A DNA stretch of 64,000 nt. It comes from an uncultured Pelagibacteraceae bacterium (GTDB lineage Bacteria; Pseudomonadota; Alphaproteobacteria; Pelagibacterales; Pelagibacteraceae). Location of the stretch: the NCBI GenBank assembly GCA_902593845.1, contig CACJJV010000004.1:1-64000 (forward strand), given 5' to 3'. Each line of letters begins with the position of its first letter. Positions within the stretch are counted from its first letter, which is position 1. The position numbers and the translations under genes were made by a program. Shown here piece by piece: positions 22,736-30,668 of this stretch. Below the pieces are notes generated by a model that was not told where the DNA came from, made no database searches, and saw only the letters and a program-made list of their open reading frames with translations.

Positions 22736-23607
22736 ATCAAAAACTTATAAGACAATATTTTATAAGCGAGCTTTGCAACAAGAAAGTTATATGAATTAAA
22801 ACCTTTAATAGGTGCTAATTCATTGATGTCAGCACCAACAATGTTTGAATTTTTTGCAGCAATTTTAATTATATTGAGTGTCTCATCCCATAATAATCCA
22901 CCAGGTTCAGGAGTCCCAGTGGCTGGCATGATACTTGAGTCGAAACCATCGACATCAAATGTTAAATAAACTGTCTTATTTTTTATAAGTTTTTTAAATT
23001 TTGTTAAATCCCACTTTGATTTATCTTTTGCCCAAAAAATATTTATTCTTGATTTATTCTTTTTTAAAAATGGAATTTCACTCTCTGATATATTTCTGAT
23101 CCCAAAAGATATTAATGATATATTTTTATGGTCTAAGCACCTTCTAATTGCTGATGCATGAGAGAACTTTTCACCATTGTAACTATTTCTTAAATCAGCA
23201 TGGGCATCGAAATGTAAGAGACAAATTTTTTTGTATTTTTTAACAAATGGATAAATACATCCGGGTGTAATTGAATGTTCTCCTCCAAACGTGATTGGAA
23301 AAAGTCTTTTATCTAAAATTTCTTTATTTATATTTGACATTTTCTCAAGAGCCTTTTTGATATTTCTATGAATCTTAAAGGGCTTTAATGTTTTAATCCC
23401 AATTTTTTTATAAGGCTCACAATTTAGCTCTTCATCATATAATTCCACTTGATGAGAAGCCTTTATAATTTCTTTAGGTCCATTTCTGGTGCCACCACCA
23501 TAACTAACAGTTTTCTCAAGTCCAAATGGAACCACAACAACCTTTTCTTTGAAATTAAATTTATTGTCGACTCCTAAAAATCCATTTCTGTTTGATAAAT
23601 ACTTCAA
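22732..23607 (-). CDS. speB: Agmatinase/arginase family ureohydrolase
   Basis: Manganese ureohydrolase of 291 residues. Metal ligands are in GGEHS (108-112), DAHAD (134-138) and DVDGFDSS (about 218-225). Family members cleave agmatine, arginine or other guanidino compounds to release urea. It lies 2 bases after the deoxyhypusine-synthase-like gene and is co-transcribed with a PLP decarboxylase. This points to removal of guanidino groups during polyamine synthesis rather than arginine breakdown. The exact substrate cannot be read from the sequence. Confidence 0.85.
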   Translation of the reverse strand: MKYLSNRNGFLGVDNKFNFKEKVVVVPFGLEKTVSYGGGTRNGPKEIIKASHQVELYDEELNCEPYKKIGIKTLKPFKIHRNIKKALEKMSNINKEILDKRLFPITFGGEHSITPGCIYPFVKKYKKICLLHFDAHADLRNSYNGEKFSHASAIRRCLDHKNISLISFGIRNISESEIPFLKKNKSRINIFWAKDKSKWDLTKFKKLIKNKTVYLTFDVDGFDSSIMPATGTPEPGGLLWDETLNIIKIAAKNSNIVGADINELAPIKGFNSYNFLVAKLAYKILSYKFLI

Positions 23608-23609
23608 TT

Positions 23610-24653
23610 TTACTCAAAAATTTTTGTGAATTTTTTCTTGTCTCTATTTTTCCACTCACCTCTGTGATAAGCGTCACTAGCTATTAGGGGTAGTACACTA
23701 GTGGCTTCAGCAAATACCATTTGTTCTTTTGTGACATCAACTTTACCCCATGAACTTGCTTCTTTTAATGTTGAACTACTGCATGCACCGTCTCTAGAGT
23801 CGGCTACTGTGATTTGCACCGCATATTTATGCATGTCAACTTCCTTGCCTAATAATTCAGCACAAATTACGGTGTCTTGAATAAAATTTTTTGGAACACC
23901 ACCACCAATCATAAATAGACCTGATCCCTCCGAGCGTATTTTAATTTCAGTCAATTCTCTAAATTCTCTTATAGAGTCAATAGTCATATGCTTTTTTGGA
24001 TTTTTTTCTTGATGTATAACTAAACCAAATCCAGCACTGGAGTCGGTGAAAGCTGGGCAAAAAATTGGAACATCATTATCGTATGCTGTTTCAATCAAAG
24101 AGTCTTTTTTAATAGAATTTTTTTTTAAATATTTACCCATTTCTTTAATAAATTCTCTAGACGTATAGCTTCTAGGCTCCAAGGTATCCGCGATTTCACA
24201 TATTTTTTTATCACAAATCTGTAACTCATCTTCGTCTATGTATGTGTCGTAAATTCTATCGATATAATTTTTTCTTAATTCAGTATCATCTTGGAATTGA
24301 GATCCTTGATAGTGTTTAAAACCAAGAGCTTCAAAAAAATCCATATCAATTATTGAAGCGCCAGTCGCTACTATTGCATCAACCATATTATATTTAACTA
24401 AATCTTTATAAATATTCATACAACCGGCAGCAGATGTTGAACCTGCTAATGTTAAAAAAATTGTACATTCTTTGTCTTTCAACATTTCATTATAAATATT
24501 GGCTGCGTTTGCTGTTTCTCTTGAAACAAAAGACATTTTTTCCATGGAAGAGATAATTTTTCTAGAATCGAATGATGTAATATCAATATGCTCTACAGGT
24601 TTTTTTAAGAAATCTTTTTTACTGTTGTGACCAAGATTTTTATTTTCTGACAT
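23610..24653 (-). CDS. Deoxyhypusine-synthase-like enzyme, probable (bis-guanidino) homospermidine synthase
   Basis: A 347-residue member of the deoxyhypusine synthase family. Visible hallmarks are LAGSTSAAGCMN near residue 70, VATGASIIDMDF near 96, FMIGGGVPKN near 247 and the catalytic-lysine segment SSWGKVDV (Lys304). Bacteria have no eIF5A substrate, so the transferred aminobutyl group must go to a small amine. Bacterial homologues are linked to homospermidine or 1,9-bis(guanidino)-5-azanonane synthesis. The flanking decarboxylase (one-base overlap) and ureohydrolase support a polyamine role. Confidence 0.82.
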   Translation of the reverse strand: MSENKNLGHNSKKDFLKKPVEHIDITSFDSRKIISSMEKMSFVSRETANAANIYNEMLKDKECTIFLTLAGSTSAAGCMNIYKDLVKYNMVDAIVATGASIIDMDFFEALGFKHYQGSQFQDDTELRKNYIDRIYDTYIDEDELQICDKKICEIADTLEPRSYTSREFIKEMGKYLKKNSIKKDSLIETAYDNDVPIFCPAFTDSSAGFGLVIHQEKNPKKHMTIDSIREFRELTEIKIRSEGSGLFMIGGGVPKNFIQDTVICAELLGKEVDMHKYAVQITVADSRDGACSSSTLKEASSWGKVDVTKEQMVFAEATSVLPLIASDAYHRGEWKNRDKKKFTKIFE

Positions 24654-25837
24654 TAAGCAACTAGAGTAGCTTTGTCTGAATTCTTATCATACATAGACAT
24701 TATTGGTTTATCCTCAACTTCATAAATCTCATTAGAGTAATAACCATTAAATTGAGTTCTAAAAGTTAAACCATATGATCCTAATTGACCAAGTTCAATG
24801 TAATCATTTTCTTTAATATTATTCGGAAGTAGGAAAGGACCTTTCATATAATCCATACTGTCACATGTTGGTCCATAAAAATCAAATGCAGTCATTTTCT
24901 TGGAAATAATCTTACTTGAATTTTCTTTAATTAATTTTGAGGGAAAAACTATATTAGGTGTTCCAGCATCAAAAAGTGTACCGTAAGTACCATCATTTAT
25001 ATAAAGTTTTTGTTTTTTTCTCAAATTAACTCTGACAATTGTTGATCCACTTTCTGCAACCAAAGCTCTCCCAGGTTCACAAATTATTTGAGGCATACTC
25101 TTTAGATTTAAATTTTCTAAACTTTTTTTAATTTCCTCCATATAACTTTCCAAAGATAGAGGCACAAGATCAGGATAAATTGTCGGGAAGCCTCCACCGA
25201 TATTAATATAATCTGGAATTATTTTAGTTTTTTTAATTATATTTCCCACTTCATTAATTCCTTTAGAGTATGAAATTGGATGCATACATTGAGAACCAAC
25301 ATGAAAACTTAAGCCAATTTTTTTTGAATGAAGTTTTGCAAGTCTTAATAGCCCTGAAGCTTCAGAATTCAAAGCTCCAAATTTTTTTGATAAATCTATT
25401 TCAGCATGCTCATTGGAAACAGCAACTCTAATAAATAATTCTAAATCTTTAGCATTGTCTGTTGTTTCGATAATTTTTATTAATTCATCTTTAGTATCTA
25501 AAGCGAAAGTTTTTATTCCAAAACCGTAATAAGCTTCCTTTATACTTTCTCTGCTTTTAACAGTATGCATAAAAGAACATTTTGCAGTATTATCAAATTT
25601 CCTCACTGCTTTGATTTCTTCGATAGACGCAACATCAAATTGATTAATTCCACTTCTAATCAAAGTTTTGATAACTTCAGGATGGGGATTAGTTTTTACA
25701 GCATATAGTATTTTTCCTGGAAATTTTTTTTGAAAGAATTTTGAAGCAGAAAGAATAGAATTCTTCCTTATACAATAGACAGGTTTTTCCGGTTTCAGTT
25801 GATTTACTAATTCTTCAACTGACTTAAATTTTTGCAT
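24653..25837 (-). CDS. Ornithine/lysine decarboxylase-type PLP enzyme (alanine racemase fold)
   Basis: Fold-III PLP decarboxylase of 394 residues. The PLP lysine is Lys48 in LYAVKTNPHPEV, the phosphate-binding glycines are in NIGGGFPT, and the active-site cysteine is Cys325 in GPTCDSMD. The CEPGRALVAESG segment is also conserved. The length suits ornithine decarboxylase rather than the much longer biosynthetic arginine decarboxylase. Ornithine, lysine or even arginine cannot be excluded as substrate. First gene of the polyamine cluster. Its ATG is preceded at 8 bases by a run of six G. Confidence 0.85.
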   Translation of the reverse strand: MQKFKSVEELVNQLKPEKPVYCIRKNSILSASKFFQKKFPGKILYAVKTNPHPEVIKTLIRSGINQFDVASIEEIKAVRKFDNTAKCSFMHTVKSRESIKEAYYGFGIKTFALDTKDELIKIIETTDNAKDLELFIRVAVSNEHAEIDLSKKFGALNSEASGLLRLAKLHSKKIGLSFHVGSQCMHPISYSKGINEVGNIIKKTKIIPDYINIGGGFPTIYPDLVPLSLESYMEEIKKSLENLNLKSMPQIICEPGRALVAESGSTIVRVNLRKKQKLYINDGTYGTLFDAGTPNIVFPSKLIKENSSKIISKKMTAFDFYGPTCDSMDYMKGPFLLPNNIKENDYIELGQLGSYGLTFRTQFNGYYSNEIYEVEDKPIMSMYDKNSDKATLVA

Positions 25838-25845
25838 TTTAAATG

Positions 25846-25860
25846 CCCCCCAAAAAAAAA
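25846..25860 (-). promoter_or_regulatory. T9-G6 homopolymer junction at the ribosome-binding position of the decarboxylase gene
   Basis: On the minus strand nine T (25860-25852) are followed by six G (25851-25846), ending 8 bases before the ATG. In this AT-rich DNA a G6 run stands out. Six G can pair with the anti-Shine-Dalgarno CCUCC through one G-U pair, so the run may serve as the ribosome binding site. Whether its length varies between cells is unknown. Confidence 0.45.
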
Positions 25861-25914
25861 TTTAACAAAAAAAAAGTCTTTTATTTAAAAAAAACTTTAA
25901 TATTCGAGCAATTA

Positions 25915-25932
25915 ATTGAATAGTTATTCAAT
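25915..25932. promoter_or_regulatory. 18-base inverted repeat, candidate operator between the decarboxylase and ActR genes
   Basis: ATTGAATA-GT-TATTCAAT is a perfect 8-base inverted repeat with a 2-base centre. A further ATTGAAT half-site lies at 25952-25958, next to the GTG at 25960. The repeat is in the spacer between two divergent genes, where a dimeric regulator would be expected to bind. No regulator is known from this sequence alone. Confidence 0.45.
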
Positions 25933-25959
25933 GTAAAGCAAATAATGGCCTATTGAATT

Positions 25960-26550
25960 GTGGAAAAAAATATCCATATAAAGCTAATGAAAAACCAAGC
26001 TCCACTACAAAATCTGGCTGATTTTGACAATAAATCCTTATTAATAGTGGATGATGACAATCCTTTTAGGGAGAGATTAGCGAGAGCAATGGAAAAAAAG
26101 GGGTTTGAGGTCTTACAAGCTGAGAGTGTGCAAAAAGGTAAAGATATGGTTAAAGTGAAAAAACCAGGTTTTGCAGTAGTTGACCTTAGGTTAAATGATG
26201 GAAATGGATTAGAGGTTGTAAAAGAAATTCAATCATCAAATTCACTAAGTCGAATCATAATGCTTACTGGATACGGAAATATTCCAACTGCTGTAGCTGC
26301 AATCAAAGAGGGTGCTATTGACTATTTAGCTAAACCAGCAGATGCGGACGATGTAGAAAAAGCGTTATTAGCAGATCCATCAAAAAAAGCTGCACCTCCT
26401 GAAAATCCAATGTCAGCAGATCGGGTTAAATGGGAACATATTCATAGAGTATTTGAATTATGTAATAGAAATGTTTCTGAGACTGCAAGAAGGCTTAAAA
26501 TGCACAGAAGAACTCTTCAAAGAATATTATCTAAAAGATCGCCTAAATAA
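25960..26550 (+). CDS. regA: Response regulator of the ActR/RegA (PrrA) family
   Basis: Redox-linked global regulator in alphaproteobacteria. The receiver domain (about residues 28-145) has LLIVDDDN with the acidic pocket, the phosphoacceptor aspartate in FAVVDLRLNDGNG and a conserved lysine in DYLAKPAD. The C-terminal Fis-type helix-turn-helix is RNVSETARRLKMHRRTLQRI. Length 196 includes a GTG start; an ATG at 25987 gives 187 residues, closer to known homologues, and may be the true start. The partner kinase RegB is not in the window. Its end overlaps bioY by 8 bases. Confidence 0.9.
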   Translation: MEKNIHIKLMKNQAPLQNLADFDNKSLLIVDDDNPFRERLARAMEKKGFEVLQAESVQKGKDMVKVKKPGFAVVDLRLNDGNGLEVVKEIQSSNSLSRIIMLTGYGNIPTAVAAIKEGAIDYLAKPADADDVEKALLADPSKKAAPPENPMSADRVKWEHIHRVFELCNRNVSETARRLKMHRRTLQRILSKRSPK

Positions 26551-27094
26551 ACTTTCTAAATTTTATAATTTTCTTCGCTAAAAAAGTAAGTAGACAAATT
26601 TTGAAAATTTCAGCAACTAAAAAAGGCAATACACCTAATTTTAAAATAGGTTTATCCCACCCAATTATTGTGCCTAGCCATAGAATACCTAGGATATAAA
26701 TTGTTGAAACTGAAAATATTAATTTGAAAAAAATTAAAAAATAATTATCATCATTTTTAACGAATGAGGCTAAAAAACACGCTGATAAAAATCCAATTAA
26801 ATACCCCATTGTTGGACCTGTAAAATAAGCCAAACCAATTCCTCTTTCAGGAGAATTAGAAAATACTGGTAAACCCAATATACCTTCCAATAAGTACAAA
26901 CCCACAGTGGCTAGAGCTATTTTATATCCGAAGCTGATACCTAAAAATAAAACTATGAATGTTTGCATAGTCATTGGAACTGGATAAAAAGGTATCTTGA
27001 TTTTGGCGGAAATCGTAAGAATTATTGAACCTATAAAGATAATCAATAATGATTTTATAAGTTGGTTTTGAGTATTTTGCTTTATAAGTTCCAT
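26543..27094 (-). CDS. bioY: Biotin transporter substrate-binding subunit BioY
   Basis: Membrane protein of 183 residues with about six hydrophobic segments. Typical BioY sequences are IKIPFYPVPMTMQTFIVLF near residue 30, LGLPVFS and GPTMGYLIGF near 92. It captures biotin, alone or with an ECF energising module. No ecfA, ecfT or bioMN genes lie in the window and no biotin synthesis genes are nearby. It is transcribed divergently from polA across a 46-base spacer. Confidence 0.92.
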   Translation of the reverse strand: MELIKQNTQNQLIKSLLIIFIGSIILTISAKIKIPFYPVPMTMQTFIVLFLGISFGYKIALATVGLYLLEGILGLPVFSNSPERGIGLAYFTGPTMGYLIGFLSACFLASFVKNDDNYFLIFFKLIFSVSTIYILGILWLGTIIGWDKPILKLGVLPFLVAEIFKICLLTFLAKKIIKFRKFI

Positions 27095-27140
27095 AAAAAA
27101 TAATACTCTTATTTTTATCTTTAATCTATATTAAATTTTA

Positions 27141-29915
27141 ATGAATAAGATTCAAAAAACAGATCATTTTTATCTTATTGATGGATCAGGTTATATATTT
27201 AGAGCATATTATGCCTTACCACCATTAACTCGAAAAAGTGATGGATTACCGACTGGAGCAGTAAGTGGTTTTTGCAGTATGTTGTTTAAACTTCTTGAAG
27301 ACTCAAAATCAAATGAAAATCTTCAGAAACCAACTCATTTTGCTGTTATTTTTGACTCAGCGAGAAAGACTTTTAGAAATGAAATCTATAGTGATTATAA
27401 AGCCAATCGATCTGAGGCACCAGATGACTTAGCACCGCAATTTGAATATATAAGAAAATCAGTTTTAGCCTTTAATTTACCCTCTGTTGAATTAGTTAAT
27501 TATGAAGCAGACGATTTAATCGCAACTTATGTTGATAAGATTTTAAAAAAAGGAGCAAAGGTAACAATAGTTTCATCAGATAAAGATTTAATGCAATTAT
27601 ATAGAAAAGATGTTCGTATTTTTGATCCAATGAAAAATAAGTTCATCTCTAATGAGGATGTAAAAAACAAATTTGGAGTAGATCCAGATAAAGTTATAGA
27701 TGTTCAGGCTCTAGCTGGGGATAGCAGTGATAACGTACCTGGTGTTCCTGGAATTGGTGTAAAAACTGCAGCAGAGTTAATTAATAAGTATGGTGATTTA
27801 GAGACACTTTTAAAATCAGCAGATGAAATCAAACAAAATAAGAGAAGAGAGACTTTACTAAACAACAAAGATAAAGCTTTAATAAGTAAAAAATTAGTAA
27901 CATTAAAGCACGATGCTCCAATTGAAATGAAACTCAATGATTTTGAATTAAAGAGAATTGATAAAGATAAACTTTATAAATTTCTAAGAGAAATGGAGTT
28001 TAATAGGTTACTTAGCTCTGCTATTTCTGCTTATGGGGAGCCAGATTTTAGTGGTGAAAAAAAAGATATTCAATTAAAGGAAAAAAAAGTTGAAATTGAT
28101 AAAAAAAATTATTTTCTAATAACAGAGCACAGTAAAATTGATGAATGGATTAAGGAGGCTGAAGAAATAGGAGAAGTTGCAGTTGATACAGAAACAAATT
28201 CTTTAGATCCTCATCAAGCTGATTTAGTAGGAGTATCTTTGAGCTCTAAGATTGGAAAAGCTTGTTATATACCAATAGGACATAATTCAAATGAGTGCAT
28301 TGATAAAGACATAGTGCTTAAAAAATTAAAACCTTTACTTGAAGATCCAAGTATCAAAAAAATAGGTCAGAACATTAAATTTGATTTTATTGTATTTTTT
28401 AATCATGGGATAACGCTATCAGCGATGGAGGATACCATGCTAATGTCTTATGTGCTTGATGCTGGAAAAAATAGACACAACATGGATACGTTATCTGAAA
28501 TTCACCTGAATCATAAAACAATAAAATTTAAAGAATTAGTTGGCTCTGGAAAGAAACAGATAAATTTTAGCGAAGTCGATTTAGAAAAAGCAAAAGATTA
28601 TGCCGCTGAGGACGCTGACATAACTTATAGACTATATAAAAAATTCTATAAAAGTTTGAAAGAAGAAAAAATGATTAATATTTATGAAATTTTTGAAAAG
28701 CCATTACTTAGAATTTTAGCTGATATGGAAATACACGGTATTAAAGTTGATAAAAAGTTTCTCAAAACATTATCTACTAAATTTGAAAAAAAGATCGAAA
28801 AAATTCAGAAAGAAGTTTTTAAACTCTCCAAGAAAGAGTTTAATATTGCTTCTCCAAAACAACTGGGTGAAATTTTATATAATGATCTTAAGATTGCAGA
28901 CTTAAAAAAAACTAAAAAGGGAAGTTTTGCAACAAGTGCCTCGGTATTAGAAGATCTAGCTTTTAAAGGTCATAAATTTCCACAATTAGTCCTGGACTGG
29001 CGGCAAGTTTCAAAACTAAAAAATACCTATTCAGACTCATTACCCGAACATATTAATCCTGATACAAAAAAAGTTCATACTTCTTTTTTATTAGCAGCAA
29101 CGACTACAGGACGATTAGCTTCAAGTGATCCTAACTTGCAAAATATTCCAATTAAATCAGAAGATGGTAGAGATATTCGTAAAGCTTTTGTTGCTGACAA
29201 GGATAATATTTTGATTTCTGCAGACTATAATCAAATTGAAATGAGAATTTTAGCTGATTTGGCTGATGTTAAAGAATTAAAAAAAGCTTTTCAAAATAAT
29301 GAGGATATTCACTCTCTAACTGCTAGCCAAATTTTTAATATTGATATTAATAAGGTGAATCAAGATCAAAGAAGAAAAGCTAAAGCCATAAACTTTGGAA
29401 TAATTTACGGAATTTCACAGTATGGATTAGCGAAGCAAATAAATGTCTCTAATTTTGAAGCTGAAGAGTTTCTAAATTCATATTTCTCAAAGTTTCCTGA
29501 AATAAAAGTTTATATGGATCGAACAATTAAATTTTGTAGAAAAAGTGGTTATGTAAGTAACATTTTTGGAAGAAGATCTCATTTTATAAATATAAATGAT
29601 AAAAATTATAATGTGAGAAACTTTCAAGAACGTGCAGCAATTAATGCTCCAATACAAGGTTCGGCTGCTGAAATAATGAGATTAGCAATGATAAGAATTG
29701 ATAAAAAATTAAAAGAGCAAAAACTCAACAAAACAAAGATGTTACTTCAAATCCATGATGAACTAATTTTTGAAAGTCCCAAAAATGAAGTAAAAAAAAT
29801 ATCCAAAGTGATAATTGATGAAATGTCTAGCGTTGCTAAGAGTGATCAACATTCTTTCTCAATACCTCTTACAGTAGATTTAAACACTGGAGAAAATTGG
29901 GGTACATTACATTAA
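27141..29915 (+). CDS. polA: DNA polymerase I
   Basis: Repair and Okazaki-fragment processing polymerase of 924 residues with all three domains. The 5' nuclease is at about 1-290 (YEADDLIATY, SSDKDLMQLY, GDSSDNVPGVPGIG). The 3'-5' exonuclease at about 320-510 keeps its acidic motif in VAVDTETNSLD. The polymerase domain carries motif A ISADYNQIEMRILAD, motif B RRKAKAINFGIIYGIS and motif C LLQIHDELIFE. Phe in motif B is the usual residue favouring dNTP over ddNTP. It is a single gene between bioY and chvI. Confidence 0.98.
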   Translation: MNKIQKTDHFYLIDGSGYIFRAYYALPPLTRKSDGLPTGAVSGFCSMLFKLLEDSKSNENLQKPTHFAVIFDSARKTFRNEIYSDYKANRSEAPDDLAPQFEYIRKSVLAFNLPSVELVNYEADDLIATYVDKILKKGAKVTIVSSDKDLMQLYRKDVRIFDPMKNKFISNEDVKNKFGVDPDKVIDVQALAGDSSDNVPGVPGIGVKTAAELINKYGDLETLLKSADEIKQNKRRETLLNNKDKALISKKLVTLKHDAPIEMKLNDFELKRIDKDKLYKFLREMEFNRLLSSAISAYGEPDFSGEKKDIQLKEKKVEIDKKNYFLITEHSKIDEWIKEAEEIGEVAVDTETNSLDPHQADLVGVSLSSKIGKACYIPIGHNSNECIDKDIVLKKLKPLLEDPSIKKIGQNIKFDFIVFFNHGITLSAMEDTMLMSYVLDAGKNRHNMDTLSEIHLNHKTIKFKELVGSGKKQINFSEVDLEKAKDYAAEDADITYRLYKKFYKSLKEEKMINIYEIFEKPLLRILADMEIHGIKVDKKFLKTLSTKFEKKIEKIQKEVFKLSKKEFNIASPKQLGEILYNDLKIADLKKTKKGSFATSASVLEDLAFKGHKFPQLVLDWRQVSKLKNTYSDSLPEHINPDTKKVHTSFLLAATTTGRLASSDPNLQNIPIKSEDGRDIRKAFVADKDNILISADYNQIEMRILADLADVKELKKAFQNNEDIHSLTASQIFNIDINKVNQDQRRKAKAINFGIIYGISQYGLAKQINVSNFEAEEFLNSYFSKFPEIKVYMDRTIKFCRKSGYVSNIFGRRSHFININDKNYNVRNFQERAAINAPIQGSAAEIMRLAMIRIDKKLKEQKLNKTKMLLQIHDELIFESPKNEVKKISKVIIDEMSSVAKSDQHSFSIPLTVDLNTGENWGTLH

Positions 29916-29960
29916 TTTATTTGCCCAAATTAGAACAATTTAGTATTTTTATAATTAAGT

Positions 29961-30668
29961 ATGCAAAAACAAACAATTGCCTTAGTAGATGATGACAGAA
30001 ATATTCTAACTAGCTTAAGTATTGCTCTTGAAAAAGAAGGTTTTAAAGTTCAGACTTATATTGATGGAGAGAGTGCATTAATTGGATTAACCAGGACACC
30101 GCCAGATCTAGCTATTGTTGATATAAAAATGCCAAAAATGGACGGTGAGGAATTGCTCAAGAAATTGAGAAAAAAAACCTCATTACCAGTTATTTTTTTG
30201 ACTTCTAAAGATGATGAAATTGACGAATTACTAGGACTAAAATTAGGTGCTGATGATTTCGTAAAAAAATCAGGTGGTTTTTCAATTAAAGTTTTAATTG
30301 AAAGAATTAGAGTTCAACTTAGAAAAAAAGATTCCAAAGAAACTCTTGAGGAAAATAAAAGTATTATATCGCATGGAAAATTAAAACTTGATCCGTCCCA
30401 ATTAGAGTGCGAATGGAATGGGAAACAATTGCCTGATAAATTGACTACCACAGAATTTTTACTTGTAAAAGAGCTAGCCAAAAGACCAGGAATTATAAAA
30501 GAGAGAGCTCAATTGATGGACATAGCTTATAGAGAAGATACAGATATTGAGGACAGAACGATTGATAGTCATGTTAAAAGAATCAGAAAAAAATTCAAAA
30601 AAGTTGATCCTGAATTTTCAGCTATAGAAACTAGATATGGAAGCGGATATAGATGGAATGTTAGTTAA
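29961..30668 (+). CDS. chvI: Response regulator ChvI (OmpR/PhoB family)
   Basis: DNA-binding regulator of 235 residues. The receiver has ALVDDDRNI, the phosphoacceptor aspartate in LAIVDIKMPKMDGEE and FVKKSGG where the conserved lysine lies. The winged-helix domain (about 130-235) ends with DRTIDSHVKRIRKKF and TRYGSGYRW. The pairing with the sensor kinase gene (TAATG overlap) and the receiver sequence fit alphaproteobacterial ChvI, which controls envelope and acid responses. Confidence 0.88.
   Translation: MQKQTIALVDDDRNILTSLSIALEKEGFKVQTYIDGESALIGLTRTPPDLAIVDIKMPKMDGEELLKKLRKKTSLPVIFLTSKDDEIDELLGLKLGADDFVKKSGGFSIKVLIERIRVQLRKKDSKETLEENKSIISHGKLKLDPSQLECEWNGKQLPDKLTTTEFLLVKELAKRPGIIKERAQLMDIAYREDTDIEDRTIDSHVKRIRKKFKKVDPEFSAIETRYGSGYRWNVS

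Noticed and set aside
23610-24653. Literal deoxyhypusine synthase acting on eIF5A
   Set aside because: Bacteria lack eIF5A; the neighbouring decarboxylase and ureohydrolase point to polyamine synthesis.
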